DNA from: Albugo candida
Lineage: Eukaryota > Oomycota > Peronosporomycetes > Albuginales > Albuginaceae
Reading direction: 5' to 3'
NCBI GenBank assembly: GCA_905220665.1
Contig: CAJNAR010000148.1
Span: forward strand, 310,001 to 374,000
DNA length: 64,000 nt
The position numbers were made by a program, and so were the translations under genes. The notes beneath the pieces are model-generated. The model saw nothing but the letters and a program-made list of their open reading frames with translations. It was not told where the DNA came from and made no database searches. Of this stretch, positions 26,501 to 37,338 are shown one piece after another. Position 1 is the stretch's first letter. Each line of letters begins with the position of its first letter.

Positions 26501-27642
26501 TCGAAGCTTTCATCTTGGTTGTATTTCGCATTGTTTTCGACCGAAATTCTGAAATGTTCGAGACTCGATTCGTAAAAATACCGTGACTCATTGATGTCTT
26601 GGATGCGATATCGAGCAGCTGCGACTTCCAAAACAAGCTGGCTAGACTCAAAATCACGCCGGCTATCTTTTGCGACCTTTTGTTCAATGCTTTGAAGCTG
26701 TTTCTTGATTTTCGTCTTCCAACTTTCCCACATTTTGCCGGGATTCGAAGTTGTCCGCAACTGTTCGAGAACCAAATTCGCTTCCAATTTGATTGCTTCG
26801 ACAACTTTAGGATATTTAAATAGTCGTAATGAACATTTCCAATATTTTCGTCCCGGAGATTGAGTTGGATTTGTAAAAGTTACCTTTTGTGACAGATGAT
26901 CTCCCGCATGTCGTGGACGAAAATACTCAGAGGTTTTGTATACCATATTGAATTGCTCTTCCGGCATGCAAATATAATCTAGTCGATTCTTGCGCGGTAA
27001 TGTTTCTGTAAATAATTTTTCAGTCGGATGTTGGATTCGCCAAGCGCCTACCACACTCAACTGTGAAAGCCATTCCAAACACGCTAATCAACTTGTTTCG
27101 TGCCGAATTGTTCCACTCAAAGCATCGATAGCTGGATTGAGTTGTGTGTTGAAATCACCAAATACGATACGTGTTGCGGTCGATTCGAAAGTGTTGAAGA
27201 GCAATAACTGATAAAAAACCACTCTTTCCTCGGTTTTGACCGGTGCATCGTGAATGATAAGACGCAAATCCAAATAGCGACTTCGGATGCTTCGTTCGGT
27301 GAGGTCTTCAGCTGTTGTATGACTGGGAGAGTCCGAACGAAGGATTGTCATGACGCCGCCACTGCGGTTTTGAGTCAGATGGAGAAAAGCACTGTTGTGA
27401 TCGTTGACAAACATTTTGTGCTGTATTTTTGAGGATAATAAAAACTGAAAGGAGTCCAGTTGGTTGTGATCGTGAAACTTGGTTTCTTGGACACAACAAA
27501 TGGATTGTTGTGATAGGATGTGGTCGATAAAAATATGACCATTTTTATGAAATCCATTGACATTCACCGTTAGTGCTGATATGTCGTTCCACGTTGAAAT
27601 AATCGAGGAGCCCTTAGCATTCACGCTGAAGTGGACCAGCAA
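23580..27642 (-). pseudogene. LINE ORF2: endonuclease, reverse transcriptase, Cys/His C-terminal domain (broken)
   Basis: Would encode the nicking endonuclease and reverse transcriptase used for target-primed integration. The endonuclease region starts at 27642; visible motifs are ALTVNVNGFHK, CVQETKFHD, GGVMTI and VFGDFNT. The frame meets one in-frame TGA at 27088-27090, continues to 26443, then shifts. RT pieces at 26198-25728 and 25810-25241 carry the palm motif FLDCEKSYDRVNW, QGDPLSALLF and the catalytic box LADDSTLL, with Leu where Phe or Tyr is usual. Further pieces at 25340-24420 are thumb and connection-like. The segment 24217-23838 holds CGAVESDQHLFLECDH, the zf-RVT-type knuckle. At least four breaks, so inactive. 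Copy B gives matching pieces with different breaks. Confidence 0.85.
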
Positions 27643-27648
27643 TCAACC

Positions 27649-29144
27649 TCATTTCACCATCTTCTTTTGAGAGGTGGAGTGTTGATTTCTCTTCTGTGAA
27701 AAAGCCAAGATTGACGGAGAGCTCGCTGATGTCACCACAGAGAAGTCCTCGCCATTTACCACCAAACCATTGAGACCAACACTTAATGCCCACGCGGAGC
27801 GTAACAACTGTATGATCACACTAGTTGGAAGTAAACGACAACGATGACCCAGAATCCAAATCACTGGTCCATTGGTGAGATATTGGATCCATTGGTCGTT
27901 TGTGTAGCCTATCGGGGCAGTACACATAAAGAAGAGTTCCAAAAACGCGAGTGCTTTGGTTGCTCGAGTCAACCCGAGAACTATGTCCGGCACTAATGTC
28001 CACCACGACATGAATTTCTCGAGCAAGACAGATCGCTTGGAGGGAACTTTCTCACCAACGTGGCGACTCCATCGCGTCGCAAACGTAACATCTTCGCCGA
28101 GATTATGAGCTGCAAAAACGCGATAAATCATCATTAAATGCGTCAATTCATCCAACGCCTTTATCATTCGACTCAATACACGCAAGTAGCACACCATTCA
28201 TTGTGATCGGATGATCAAGTGCCGCTCGGATGACCTTGTCCGAGTTTGTACAAAATTGTACCAGCTTGCGCACGTGAGGTATGCACGCATCAGCTTGGAC
28301 GAGCTTGTCCGGTCGATGCGAGTGGAGAGCGTTTTTGGAATCGATTTCCATGAGCTCTCCTATTTCTCCAATACTGATTGGTCACTCCACTTTTTCCACC
28401 GTTGTATGACGCTTCTTGTAAAAATATGCCGCCTCTTTCGAAGTAGCCACCTCTTTTGGCATCCGTGCTTTCACGGGAATGATTTGAATGCGATTGCCAT
28501 TCTGCGGATTGGCAATTGCGTTGATTTCGTCGATCTCCACCTCCATAGTTGCGAGCACAGAAAAATAATTGCTGGTCGCTAACTTCGGGAGCGCAAGAGG
28601 TGGTGCTTTGGAGACCATTTGTCCGAACGGCTCCATCCGATTACGTTTACCACTAGTCCATGCCAACTTCATGGATACATCCCCATCCCGCTCCACCCGT
28701 GGTTGGGAGTATGATTGAGTTGCCAGTTGGAGAATGGGAGGAGAGGGCTGTGATAAAGCTGGTGCCCCTGGTGGTGTGATAGTTGGGGGAGTATTGAGCT
28801 CCAACGAGATTTGATCGAAGAACTTCCGTTCAGCTTTCCTCGCCCCAATTCTTGAGTGGGAATTGGCTTCACTACCGTTTGTGGTACCATCACGAGCCAC
28901 GAGTACCTTTGGCTCTTTGTTTGTTTTTGTTGCTTTGGTTGTTGTGATTCTGACTTGCAGATTGATTTTGGCTTTGTTTTTGATTATTGTTTTTCCTTTC
29001 GTGTTGCTCTGCTCCCGTGGCTGTTGTAGCCCCCAAATCCAAGCAATGAGGACCACGTTGACCGAAACGTGGTCGTTCCGATGGAATGGAAGCATTTTTT
29101 CCCCTTACTGGGTAAAGTTGTTTGTCTAAGCGATTTGTTCAATC
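27649..29144 (-). pseudogene. LINE ORF1, 3' part (broken)
   Basis: Minus-strand ORF1 sequence downstream of the Copia insertion. Open pieces are 29095-28382 (basic N-terminal part, then a Pro-rich stretch) and 28197-27649 (182 codons, Trp-containing, ending just 6 bp before the ORF2 endonuclease frame). No nucleic-acid-binding knuckle was clearly visible, so the ORF1 assignment rests mainly on position ahead of the endonuclease. Frameshifts separate the pieces. Confidence 0.65.
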
Positions 29145-29149
29145 ACTTT

Positions 29150-29376
29150 TGTTGGTGTTATAGTTGGTAAAATGAAAAGTGAGTATATTAAGGTCCTTAG
29201 TTGTTGTTACTATTCTAAGCCCTAGCCTTTACGCATTGTCTTATAAGCTTCGCTTTATCAATCTTGATTGGTGGAATATGATGCACTGTCTTTACATTGT
29301 TTCTTAACTTCACATATCAGCATCCGATTGGCAGAATCCATTTCCGATCTTATGATTGGCTGATTGCATTGCGACA
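29150..29376 (-). repeat. Copia-A minus copy, 3' LTR (227 bp)
   Basis: Left LTR in plus coordinates, the 3' LTR for the minus-orientated element. Pairs with 35688-35913. Confidence 0.93.
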
Positions 29377-30328
29377 CCCCCCCCTCGACGTACAATTCCT
29401 GACATTTGATTTCCGTACGAATTCCTGGAATTGTTTCGTCGAAATGGCTTTCGTTAGGAAATCGGCCAATTGATCCTTTGATTCGATATACTTGATTTCT
29501 ACGTTGCCTTGTTGAACTTGTTCTCGAATGAAGTGATATATTATGTCAATATGCTTCGCACGACTCCGATATCCATTATTCATTGCAATTGCTATTGCAC
29601 TCTGATTGTCTTCATATACGATAGTGCTGGCTATATCCAGTACACCAATTTAGGATAGCAAATTCCTTGTCCATAATGACTCCTGTATACTTAATGATAA
29701 AGCAATGTATTCTGCCTCAGCTGTACTCAAAGCTACACTTTGCTGTAATTTCGATTTGAAAACGACTGGAGATGAGATCAACATAACCATAATGCCATAT
29801 GTTGATTTCCGGTTATCCTTGTTACTGGCCCAATCCGCATCGCAAAATGAAGTTAATTGATTCTGACTTTTGCTTGTCCCAAGACATATCCCTGTCGAGA
29901 TTGTCGACTTCAAGTACCGAAGGACTCTAATTGCTGCGTTCCAGTGTTCTTCGCAAGGATTTTCGAGATGGCGACTGAGTTGGCTTACTGCAAATGCGAT
30001 GTCAGGCCTTGTTCCATTTGCGATATACAAAAGCGATCCCACCAAAGACCTATAAGGTCTACTGACTATTCTTGAATCCTTTTCTTCGATCTTTGAATGG
30101 AACTTTCCTAAAACGCAAGGATTATCAACAAATTTGGAATTGACTTGATTGTACTTTTCAACCATCCTAGATATGCTTGCTTGCTGGCTGATATACATAA
30201 ATTTCTCCAATCGATCATTGTTTACTTCAATATCAACTACGAATCGATCATTGCCAAGTTTTTTTAACTTAAAATGTTTTGGTAACTTCTCGACAAATTC
30301 TCCAATTTCATCGTGTTCGTTTTTTTAA

Positions 30329-30452
30329 GGGGTTACAAAAAATATACACCAAGATAAATGAAAAATAAAATAAAAATACCACAAGATTGAATAATAAAAA
30401 AAATGTACCAAGGATGTGTACTATACGTACGAATATACACATGCCTGGGATC
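30329..30452 (+). repeat. MULE terminal inverted repeat, left
   Basis: 124 bp, starts GGGGTTACAAAAAATATACA and ends GCCTGGGATC. Complement of 32887-33009. Confidence 0.93.
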
Positions 30453-30622
30453 TAACAGGATGATTTCCACGTAATTCTTCTCAATTCAGCTATATCATAG
30501 TACGAAGAAACGTACTCACTTGTCTCGAAAATATTTCTGTATTTATAGCGAGGAAAACCCAGTCTTGGATGAAAAACCTCTGATCAATATGCACTATGTA
30601 GTAGAGACAACGAAGCATACAA

Positions 30623-32374
30623 TCATGCGTCCCTGATCGGACAGGTCCTACGATTGTGACCAAAATGGTTGCACATTCCACATCTTCTGGTTTGGCGCTT
30701 TTCAATTTTCTCAGTAGCTTGTTGTGATGGGATCCGCCTCTTCTTTGGGCGCCCTCTTTTTTTCGAAATAGATGGAGCGTTGCACACACCTCTTGTAAGG
30801 ACATCTTTTAGCACGAGCGGCAATATTTTATCTTCGGATCTCTCAGAATAGGCGGCTGCAAAAGTCGATGATTTCCAGGAGTCGTGAAAATATGTGACCA
30901 TGTTGGGCAATTTTTCGGAATGCCTCAGTGCTAGTAGTGCATGAACGCAAGGCGAGCCAACATCTTCGAAGTAACCACACGAGCATCGCACAACTTTATC
31001 ACAGAATTAAACTGCAAACTTCACCGGAATATTCCCCACACCTGAACGGATTGCGACGATGAAGCATGAGGTCGAGCATTCATCAATTTCACCCCACTTC
31101 GCAGCGGCCAGTATTTTATCCACCTTGCGCGATGCATATGGAGTTAGTACTCCCCACCCTTTCCCTTTGCTAACGTTTTCAGCCCACTTGCACGCCACGT
31201 AACGCTCGATCCCCATTAAGCAGTCGATGACAGGAAGGCTCCGAATTCCCTTGAACACGCTGTTTACCGCTTCCACGTTATTTGATGTCAAAGTGTTGTA
31301 TCTTGGACATGATGAGTAAGCTGTTGACCATTTTTCACGGCCAACCTCCTGAAGCCATGCCGACGCACTGCTGTCCAAACTGGCGATATTCGCTACCGCC
31401 TTCTCGTACTCCACAGTTGTCCGTGAGCGAGCCAATATCCACGCCAAATTCTTCAACATCTTGGACTTGTATTTCCTGTTAAAATTCTCCATCAAATGCC
31501 GAAAGCAAAAAAAGTGTGGGACGTCTGGTGCCGTTGTCTGCATAGCTTTCATAAGTCCCTTGTCCCTATCCGATATCACGAATGCTGGAGTTGGCTGGAG
31601 GTGGGAGAGTAGGAACTTCAAAAACCAGGTCCAGTTATCTTCATTCTACACCGATACGAGCCCGACTCCGATAATTTGGATCTCGTTGTTTCCATTTCGA
31701 AAGCACGCTACAAGAAGAATCCCAACGACTGACGTATTCATAAATGTGCCATCCACGGATATCTCACGCTCACTGTATGGCTTATATGCTTGAAGCCCTT
31801 CTCGGAAAATGACACTCAACCGCATAAATTCATTATCCACGATATCAAGCTTGGCTTCGTGACCTCGAATCTTCAGTTCAGCCATGTAGGATGGAATGAG
31901 GCTGTATTGCTCAATATCACTTCCGAATAACTCGAGCTTCAACCTTTTGAGAGCATGAACACAGTTCATCTAGGTGGCAGAAATCCCTTCGTTCTTCAAC
32001 TTCATTTGGATCATCACGGGTGTCACTTTCCTGCCGGAGGTCATGGCCATATCTCTGACAGCAGGGTTTACAGCAATTTGTTTCGCAGTTGCATATCTAC
32101 GAGACGCCTTGGACGATTCGGATACTTGACAGGAGTGCAAAGCAAACTTTGTTGGAGGGCTGAATGTTTGCGAAAAGGCAAACTGCACAACGAAGAAACA
32201 GCCATGTTGTGTGCACACTGCTTTGTAACGCCGTTTATCACTTGACACCACACGAAACGGACGGTTGCACTTTCGGTTGAACTCAATTACTGCTTAAATG
32301 ATATCGCTTTTATTAGCGTAACACCTGTCCTCGAAGAAGCTGCTAGTTTGCTGTTGCTCGTCGTCGCTTTCCAT
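30623..32374 (-). pseudogene. MULE transposase, one frame with four stop codons
   Basis: Would catalyse cut-and-paste transposition. From an ATG at 32374 a single minus-strand frame runs 584 codons to a stop at 30623, with no frameshift but four in-frame stops: TAA 32294-32296, TAG 31970-31972, TAG 31646-31648 and TAA 31007-31009. Domains in order: an N-terminal MuDR-type zinc-binding region (CNRPFRVVSSDKRRYKAVC...HGC, about 32265-32190); the DDE core with VDGTFMN (near 31740), VISDRDKGLMKAM (near 31560) and NNVEAVNSVFKGIRSLP (near 31250); a SWIM zinc finger CSCGYFEDVGSPCVHALLAL (near 30980-30920); and a basic tail ending in a CCHC-like knuckle CGMCNHFGHNRRTCP. Length and domain order are those of a full transposase. 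The copy is inactive unless its stops are read through. Confidence 0.9.
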
Positions 32375-32886
32375 CGCTGGTGTTGAAATGCGCAAAATCA
32401 CAAATGGTGATGTGTGGCCAGTAAGAGGTAGCGGGGGTAGGACATCAAAGGTCTGCCACGTGGCAGTATTACACAAATTACAGCTCTGAGGATCATAGAG
32501 TAAACAGAATGGGATATTGGCCAAATATCGTCTGAACAGCAGAAGACGGAAATGGTACAGTCTTACAGAGTGATAATTCACTCGAAAGACATTTTCGCTG
32601 CGTGACTTGATCGAAGCATTTAGCATACTGACAGTTAGTTTTGCTACATTCACGACATAGTCGTTCTCCCTGCGTTAACACAGTATAATGATGATTGCGT
32701 CGTAGAAGGTCTGTATTCTGTGGCAATGGTAATTGCTTGTCAACAATCCTCATGGTGAACAATCCAGTGACCTATGGATACATAAACCGATCTGACACCA
32801 CCGGACCACCGCGAATGCTAAAACTCCCTCATATCGTTATGACGAATTTGTATGAATATCAACGCCAAAAATCCATATTTCTCTAT

Positions 32887-33009
32887 GATCCCAGGCATGT
32901 GTATATTCGTACGTATAGTACACATCCTTGGTACATTTTATTATTATTCAATCTTGTGGTATTTTTATTTTATTTTTCATTTATCTTGGTGTATATTTTT
33001 TATAACCCC
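32887..33009 (-). repeat. MULE terminal inverted repeat, right
   Basis: 123 bp. Read on the minus strand it starts GGGGTTATAAAAAATATACA and matches the left end with about two substitutions and a one-base length change in an A-run. Confidence 0.93.
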
Positions 33010-35687
33010 TTTTTTTAATTGTAAATACCCATTTTGTACCAATTACCTTCTTCATCGGAATTCGATCAACACATGTCCAAACGTTTTTGTTCTTTAATGC
33101 TGACAGTTCATTTTCAATGGCTTGCTTCCAGCATCCACCTTCTGGAGAATGAACTGCTTCGTCATATGTCGCAGGTGCCTCTAATGCTGCGTTTGCCTGC
33201 TCATACTCAATCCTGTATCTTTTACACGGACGATCCCTTGTTGGTACTAGTGCCGAAGATTGCTCATAAGGAACGATTTCTTGACCGTTTTTACTGAATG
33301 TAGCATAGCATTGGACCTGAAAAATGGTGACCCATTTGCACCATCTAATCTCCCCCTAGGTACAGTGCTTCTTTCAGCCTCGTATTCTTCCATTTCGGTA
33401 TCGTGGCATCCCTGATCGCTATCCTCTTCAATGTTTTCCATTGAGACATCATTATTATCATTTCGTGCATCGAGTGTGATCTCATCATTGTCTGAATCTT
33501 CGAAAACTTGGTCGATTGCATTACCATCTGTGTGTAATATTTCTACAGCAATTGAGCGGGGTTTTTCATCAAAAGTCGCCGAACGTGTTAACCTAATTCG
33601 TTTTCGGTTTTGATTCCAGATGCGATATTCTTTTGCATCTTCGGAATAGCCCAGAAAAATACAAGGAGCGACCTTGTTTTCGAATTTGAATCGTTTCGAT
33701 TTGTTGACATGCGCAAATCCAGGTGAGCCAAACACAATAAAATGTGAGATATCCGGTTTGACTCTAAACATGACTTCATGAGGTGTTTTGATTCCGTTTG
33801 ATGCGCACGGTAGACATTTGTAATATAGGTAGCTGTATTCATTGTTTCCGCCCACCAGATTTCATCCAAATTCATGTTTGAAAGCATTGAACGTGCACTT
33901 TCCGTCAATGTTCTGTTCATCCTTTCAGCTAGTCCGTTTTGCTGCGGAGAGAAAGGAACGGTCGTTTGATGTCGTGTACCATTTTTAAGACATGTTGCCC
34001 CGTTTGATTTGTTGATATATTCTGTACCATTATCGGTTCTGATGCTCTTGATTCTTTTACTGGTCTGATTTTCCATAAACGCTTTGTAATTTTTGAATGA
34101 GTCCACTACTTCGGTTTTGGATTTCAAGAAATAAACTTTGACATATCTGGAATAATCGTCGATGAATGATACCATATACCTTGAACCACCTTGTGACTTT
34201 GTCCTCATTGGAACCATGACATCTCTATGAACTAACTACAGAGTTTTCTTCGTCCTGACTTTACCATATATCGTGGTAGGAAATGGTTTTACAAAAGCTT
34301 TTCCATCCAAGCATTCTTTACATAAAACGTTTTCGTCTTCCAAAGAGCTTTGTTGAGTCTTGCTTCTGTATCCTGTTACGCACTTTTTAGCTTTTTCCAT
34401 CCTCCGTTTCGAAATGTGTCCTAATCTTGCGTGCCATATTTCTTCGTTCGATTCTGGAGTGTGTTGCTGCTCTTTGCCAAACAGAGTACTCTCAGATATA
34501 ATTCCATATAATACGAATAGTTTTCCACTGCGCTCAATACTGATAATCTTTGTCGTTTCACTACTAATTTCACAATTTGACTTTCAAACGTTACTTGTAT
34601 ACCTTTTCTATTCATTGCAGATACTGACAAGAGTCGTTTGTCAAGGTTTGGAACATATAACACATCTTCCACTCGAATCTTTTCTCCATTTGGAGGCGTC
34701 AAATGTATATTTCCAATACCCGTTGCTTCTAGCTTCCCTCCATTTGCAATTGATATGCTAATATGGTTCTTCATTGGCCGAAGCTGGCTAAAATCTTTTT
34801 CATTATAGGACATGTGGCTAGACGCACCACTATCCAGTATCCATTCACAGTGGTTATTCTCATAGGAAGAAAAAACGTGTTCGCTCTTTTCTTTATTTTG
34901 ATTGTTGAATTTCCGGCAATCCTTTTTGATATGTCCAACTTTGTTACAATGAAAGCATTTGATATCGACCTTTCTGTGGAATCTCTTAATCCCATGCCAT
35001 TCTATATGGGCTCTATGGGGACCTTTGTTCTTGTACTGGTAGCACGCAACGCCACTTCATTAGCTTCTTTTCTCTGTAGGCCTTCAAACTCTCTGCGGAG
35101 CATTTCTTTAGCCTGTAAAATATTGATCCCTTAAATGTTTTCGATGATCTGGCTTATCTGATCATATTCATCCGATAGACTTCCCAGCAATATTACCAAC
35201 TGTTCGTCCTCACTTATACCATCACCCAATGCCTCCATTGATAGGCATAAATCATCAAAGTTTTGAAAATGGTGCATTATATTTACATTTTTGATAAGCT
35301 TAACTGGTGTAATTCCTTTTTCTTTTGCACACGATTATGGATATTCCTTCTCAGATGAAAGCTTTGCAGTATTTCCCACACTTCGGAGGCTGTACGAGCA
35401 TTTCTGATCAATGATTGGAAACTTATACCGATTGACATCGATATTATGGCGAATATCTTCAAGTCATTGACTCTCCATGATTCAGAGACTTGATTTTCAG
35501 CAATTGGTACTTTAGTTGCATCAATGTGGTCCAACAGACCTTTCTTCATCAGCTTGAGACGAGTATTAAATTCCCAAACGAAATAATTATCTTCATTGAG
35601 TATCGCTGTTGGATCGTTCATTATTTCAAGACTGTAGTTATGACTGACGCTGGATCTCAATTTGCGAGTGAGCTTGGGCTCATAACC

Positions 35688-35913
35688 TGTTGATGTTATA
35701 GTTGTTGAAATGGAAAGTGAATATATTAGGGTCCTTAGTTGTTGTTACTATTCTAACCCTAGCCTTTACGCATTGTCTTATAAGCTTCGCTTTATCAATC
35801 TTGATTGGTGGAATATGATGCACTGTCTTTACATTGTTTCTTGACCTCACATATCAGCATCCGATTGGCGGAATCCATTTCCGATCTTATGATTGGCTGA
35901 TTGCATTGCGACA
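35688..35913 (-). repeat. Copia-A minus copy, 5' LTR (226 bp)
   Basis: 5' LTR of the minus-orientated element. The adjacent inner sequence on the minus strand, GGTTATGAGCCC, sits where the primer-binding site is expected and recurs next to the LTR ending at 49084. Confidence 0.93.
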
Positions 35914-35918
35914 ACTTT

Positions 35919-36827
35919 ACCAACTCTAACCAGCTGGTGGGGCATGTTGAAGAGCGAAAGTAGACTCTCCAAGTCGACATCACCACTTCTTTAGTGGGGA
36001 CCGTCTCGCGAAAGGTGTCGTACACCACCTGACACCCGAGTCGGTGAAGAGATTGGAGAATGTCGGACCGGTCTTCCTCCACGCCGACACCGAAGACATC
36101 GAGGTAGTATTTTGCTTCCAGAGTATCAAACTCTCGGAAGAAATACGTTTCGCCAAGGATAGTCACCGGCTTACACTCCAACTGCTAGAAGGCATTCGTC
36201 GTGGTGACCATCACCCTGATGTTTCCCACAGGCATTTTGTACACCTGAGCGATGGAACCGCTCTCCAGTAGGCTTTCGATTGCCGGATTGCCATGGTCTC
36301 GCATTAGAATGGTCAAAATTTTCCCATTTGGAAGGTTGCTTTCCGGATTTGGAAAGCTCTTGCTGCTTCCAATTTCGCAGACAAACTGACCAATCCGGGT
36401 GGTCCCCATCAGCATATAGCTGCAGTATAACCTCGACATCCGAGGCTTCGGCTTTGGGAGCTCCACGCGAAATTTCGCCCGCCCGAGCTGTAGCCTGGTC
36501 CTTACGTAAGGACTCCTGTGACTTGATAAGGTCAGCAAGAGTGGGACTTTTAGAGTCGTCCACACTTGCAGTTGCCTTTGGGTCACCCTGTGACGAGGTA
36601 ACGGTAGTACCACATGTACCACCGGTACCACATCCTACACCGGTAGTACCGGTATTACCCTGTACCGTCACACTGAGGGCGGGGGTACTTTCCACGTCAT
36701 CACATAGGGGTGATGACTCATCAACAATCATGCAATCACCCAAAACAGGGTGACTCATGAGTGTTGCCATGTCACTACAAGTGGACGCTAGCACCCTGGG
36801 TTGTGTCAATATGTCGACTTGAAGCAT
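35919..36827 (-). pseudogene. LINE ORF1, 5' part (broken)
   Basis: Minus-strand frame from an ATG at 36827 to 36171 (218 codons), then in another frame through 36181-35919 up to the Copia insertion point. It contains a Gly/Thr-rich run encoded by degenerate GGTAC repeats at 36600-36670 and a charged stretch rich in Lys, Ser and Asp. No known domain recognised. A paralogous, more decayed version lies at 17380-18290. Confidence 0.6.
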
Positions 36828-37115
36828 TGTTTTCGAGAGGAAAGAGTTAAAAAAAGTAGTTGTTTTGTACTGAATTGGCGCGTTACGTAGTAGCCGGCAA
36901 ATTGAGAAGTCTCATTCTATAACATCAGTGTAGTGTGAAGCGGGATACATAGCAGCCCAAGTCGAGAAACATTCCGATGACATCTGGTAATCAGCCGTCC
37001 ATACACAATAATGAGCATGATGTATGCCTGTCATAATTCTACGATTGAAAAATATTTCGTACAAAAGAAAACAGTTTATACACGGAATGAGTGCTTACAT
37101 GGAGGGAGGGACCTT

Positions 37116-37338
37116 TGTTGGAAGAGAATGTCAGTAAATTCCCATTACTAACGCACGCGCTTCCAAAATAGAATTTTAGTAAGTCTTACCACTGCTTCCG
37201 CGGAAAGTCAGTACTGGTAATGTCGTTACAAGCGGAAAATATTTTATGATATAAAAAGCTTGAGGTGGACTTACATCAGCTAATAATGCACTAAGCACCT
37301 ATCCTCATAAAATTATACAATCCAATTTACCTTTAACA
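37116..37338 (+). repeat. LTR, 5', decayed Copia-B-related element
   Basis: Starts TGTTGGAAGAG and ends CTTTAACA, followed by GGTTGACAGCCAC, which matches the primer-binding-site region next to the intact Copia-B LTR. Confidence 0.75.

Larger units (their letters stand above)
30329..33009 (-). mobile_element. Mutator-like element (MULE) with 124-bp terminal inverted repeats
   Basis: Ends 30329-30452 and 32887-33009 are reverse complements with only a few differences, both starting GGGGTTA. A 9-bp duplication TTTTTTTAA flanks the element (30320-30328 and 33010-33018), the size typical of Mutator. Removing it rejoins the Copia RT sequence, which matches the uninterrupted copy near 56315-56345. 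It carries one transposase frame on the minus strand. Near identity of the ends suggests this is the youngest layer of the nest. Confidence 0.95.
29377..35660 (-). pseudogene. Copia-A gag-pol polyprotein (broken, MULE inserted)
   Basis: Minus-strand order: gag (35660-35283, NEDNYFVWEFNTRLKLMKKG), zinc knuckle and protease region (about 34995-34421, with MSYNEKDFSQLRPMKNH), integrase (34217-33588, TDNGTEYINKS and PQQNGLAERMNRT), linker (33855-33247), then the RT. The RT is cut by the MULE just after its WVFTI motif (about 33020). It resumes at about 30319; RT/RNase H pieces include NGTRPDIAFAVSQLSRH and LSTAEAEYIALS (30210-29650) and the RNase H end (29583-29377). Several frameshifts and stops break the polyprotein apart from the insertion. 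Confidence 0.88.
29150..35913 (-). mobile_element. Copia-A LTR retrotransposon, minus copy, split by a MULE
   Basis: Bounded by LTRs 29150-29376 and 35688-35913, both starting TGTTG and ending GCGACA in plus-strand view (TG...CA on the minus strand). A 5-bp duplication ACTTT flanks it (29145-29149 and 35914-35918). The LTRs differ at about 9 sites plus one indel, about 4 percent. The polyprotein runs on the minus strand. The element sits inside LINE copy A and contains the MULE 30329-33009. Confidence 0.95.
23505..36990 (-). mobile_element. LINE (APE-type non-LTR retrotransposon) copy A, interrupted by a Copia element
   Basis: Longest LINE copy, read on the minus strand from about 36990 (5' end) to about 23505 (3' end). 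It is in two pieces, 35914-36990 and 23505-29149, split by the Copia element 29150-35913, whose 5-bp duplication ACTTT flanks it. Order on the minus strand: 5' region and ORF1, then ORF2 with an endonuclease (EN), reverse transcriptase (RT) and zinc-knuckle-like end. The 3' end is set by where similarity with copy B stops; the 5' end by where similarity with fragment C fades. Several stops and frameshifts make it non-autonomous today. Confidence 0.85.

Noticed and set aside
32493..32762. Cys-rich minus-strand frame that looked like a zinc-finger end of a piggyBac transposase
   Set aside because: It lies between the MULE end and the transposase start, cannot be extended in frame, and the Cys spacing does not fit. 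Best read as untranslated MULE sequence.
34360..34761. 133-codon antisense frame, identical to one at 54516-54917 on the opposite strand
   Set aside because: Both lie antisense to the Copia-A protease region, and their identity follows from the near-identical tract shared by the two elements, not from selection on a protein.
34763..35134. 123-codon antisense frame repeated at 54143-54514
   Set aside because: Same reason: shadow of the conserved gag/protease strand within the near-identical Copia tract.
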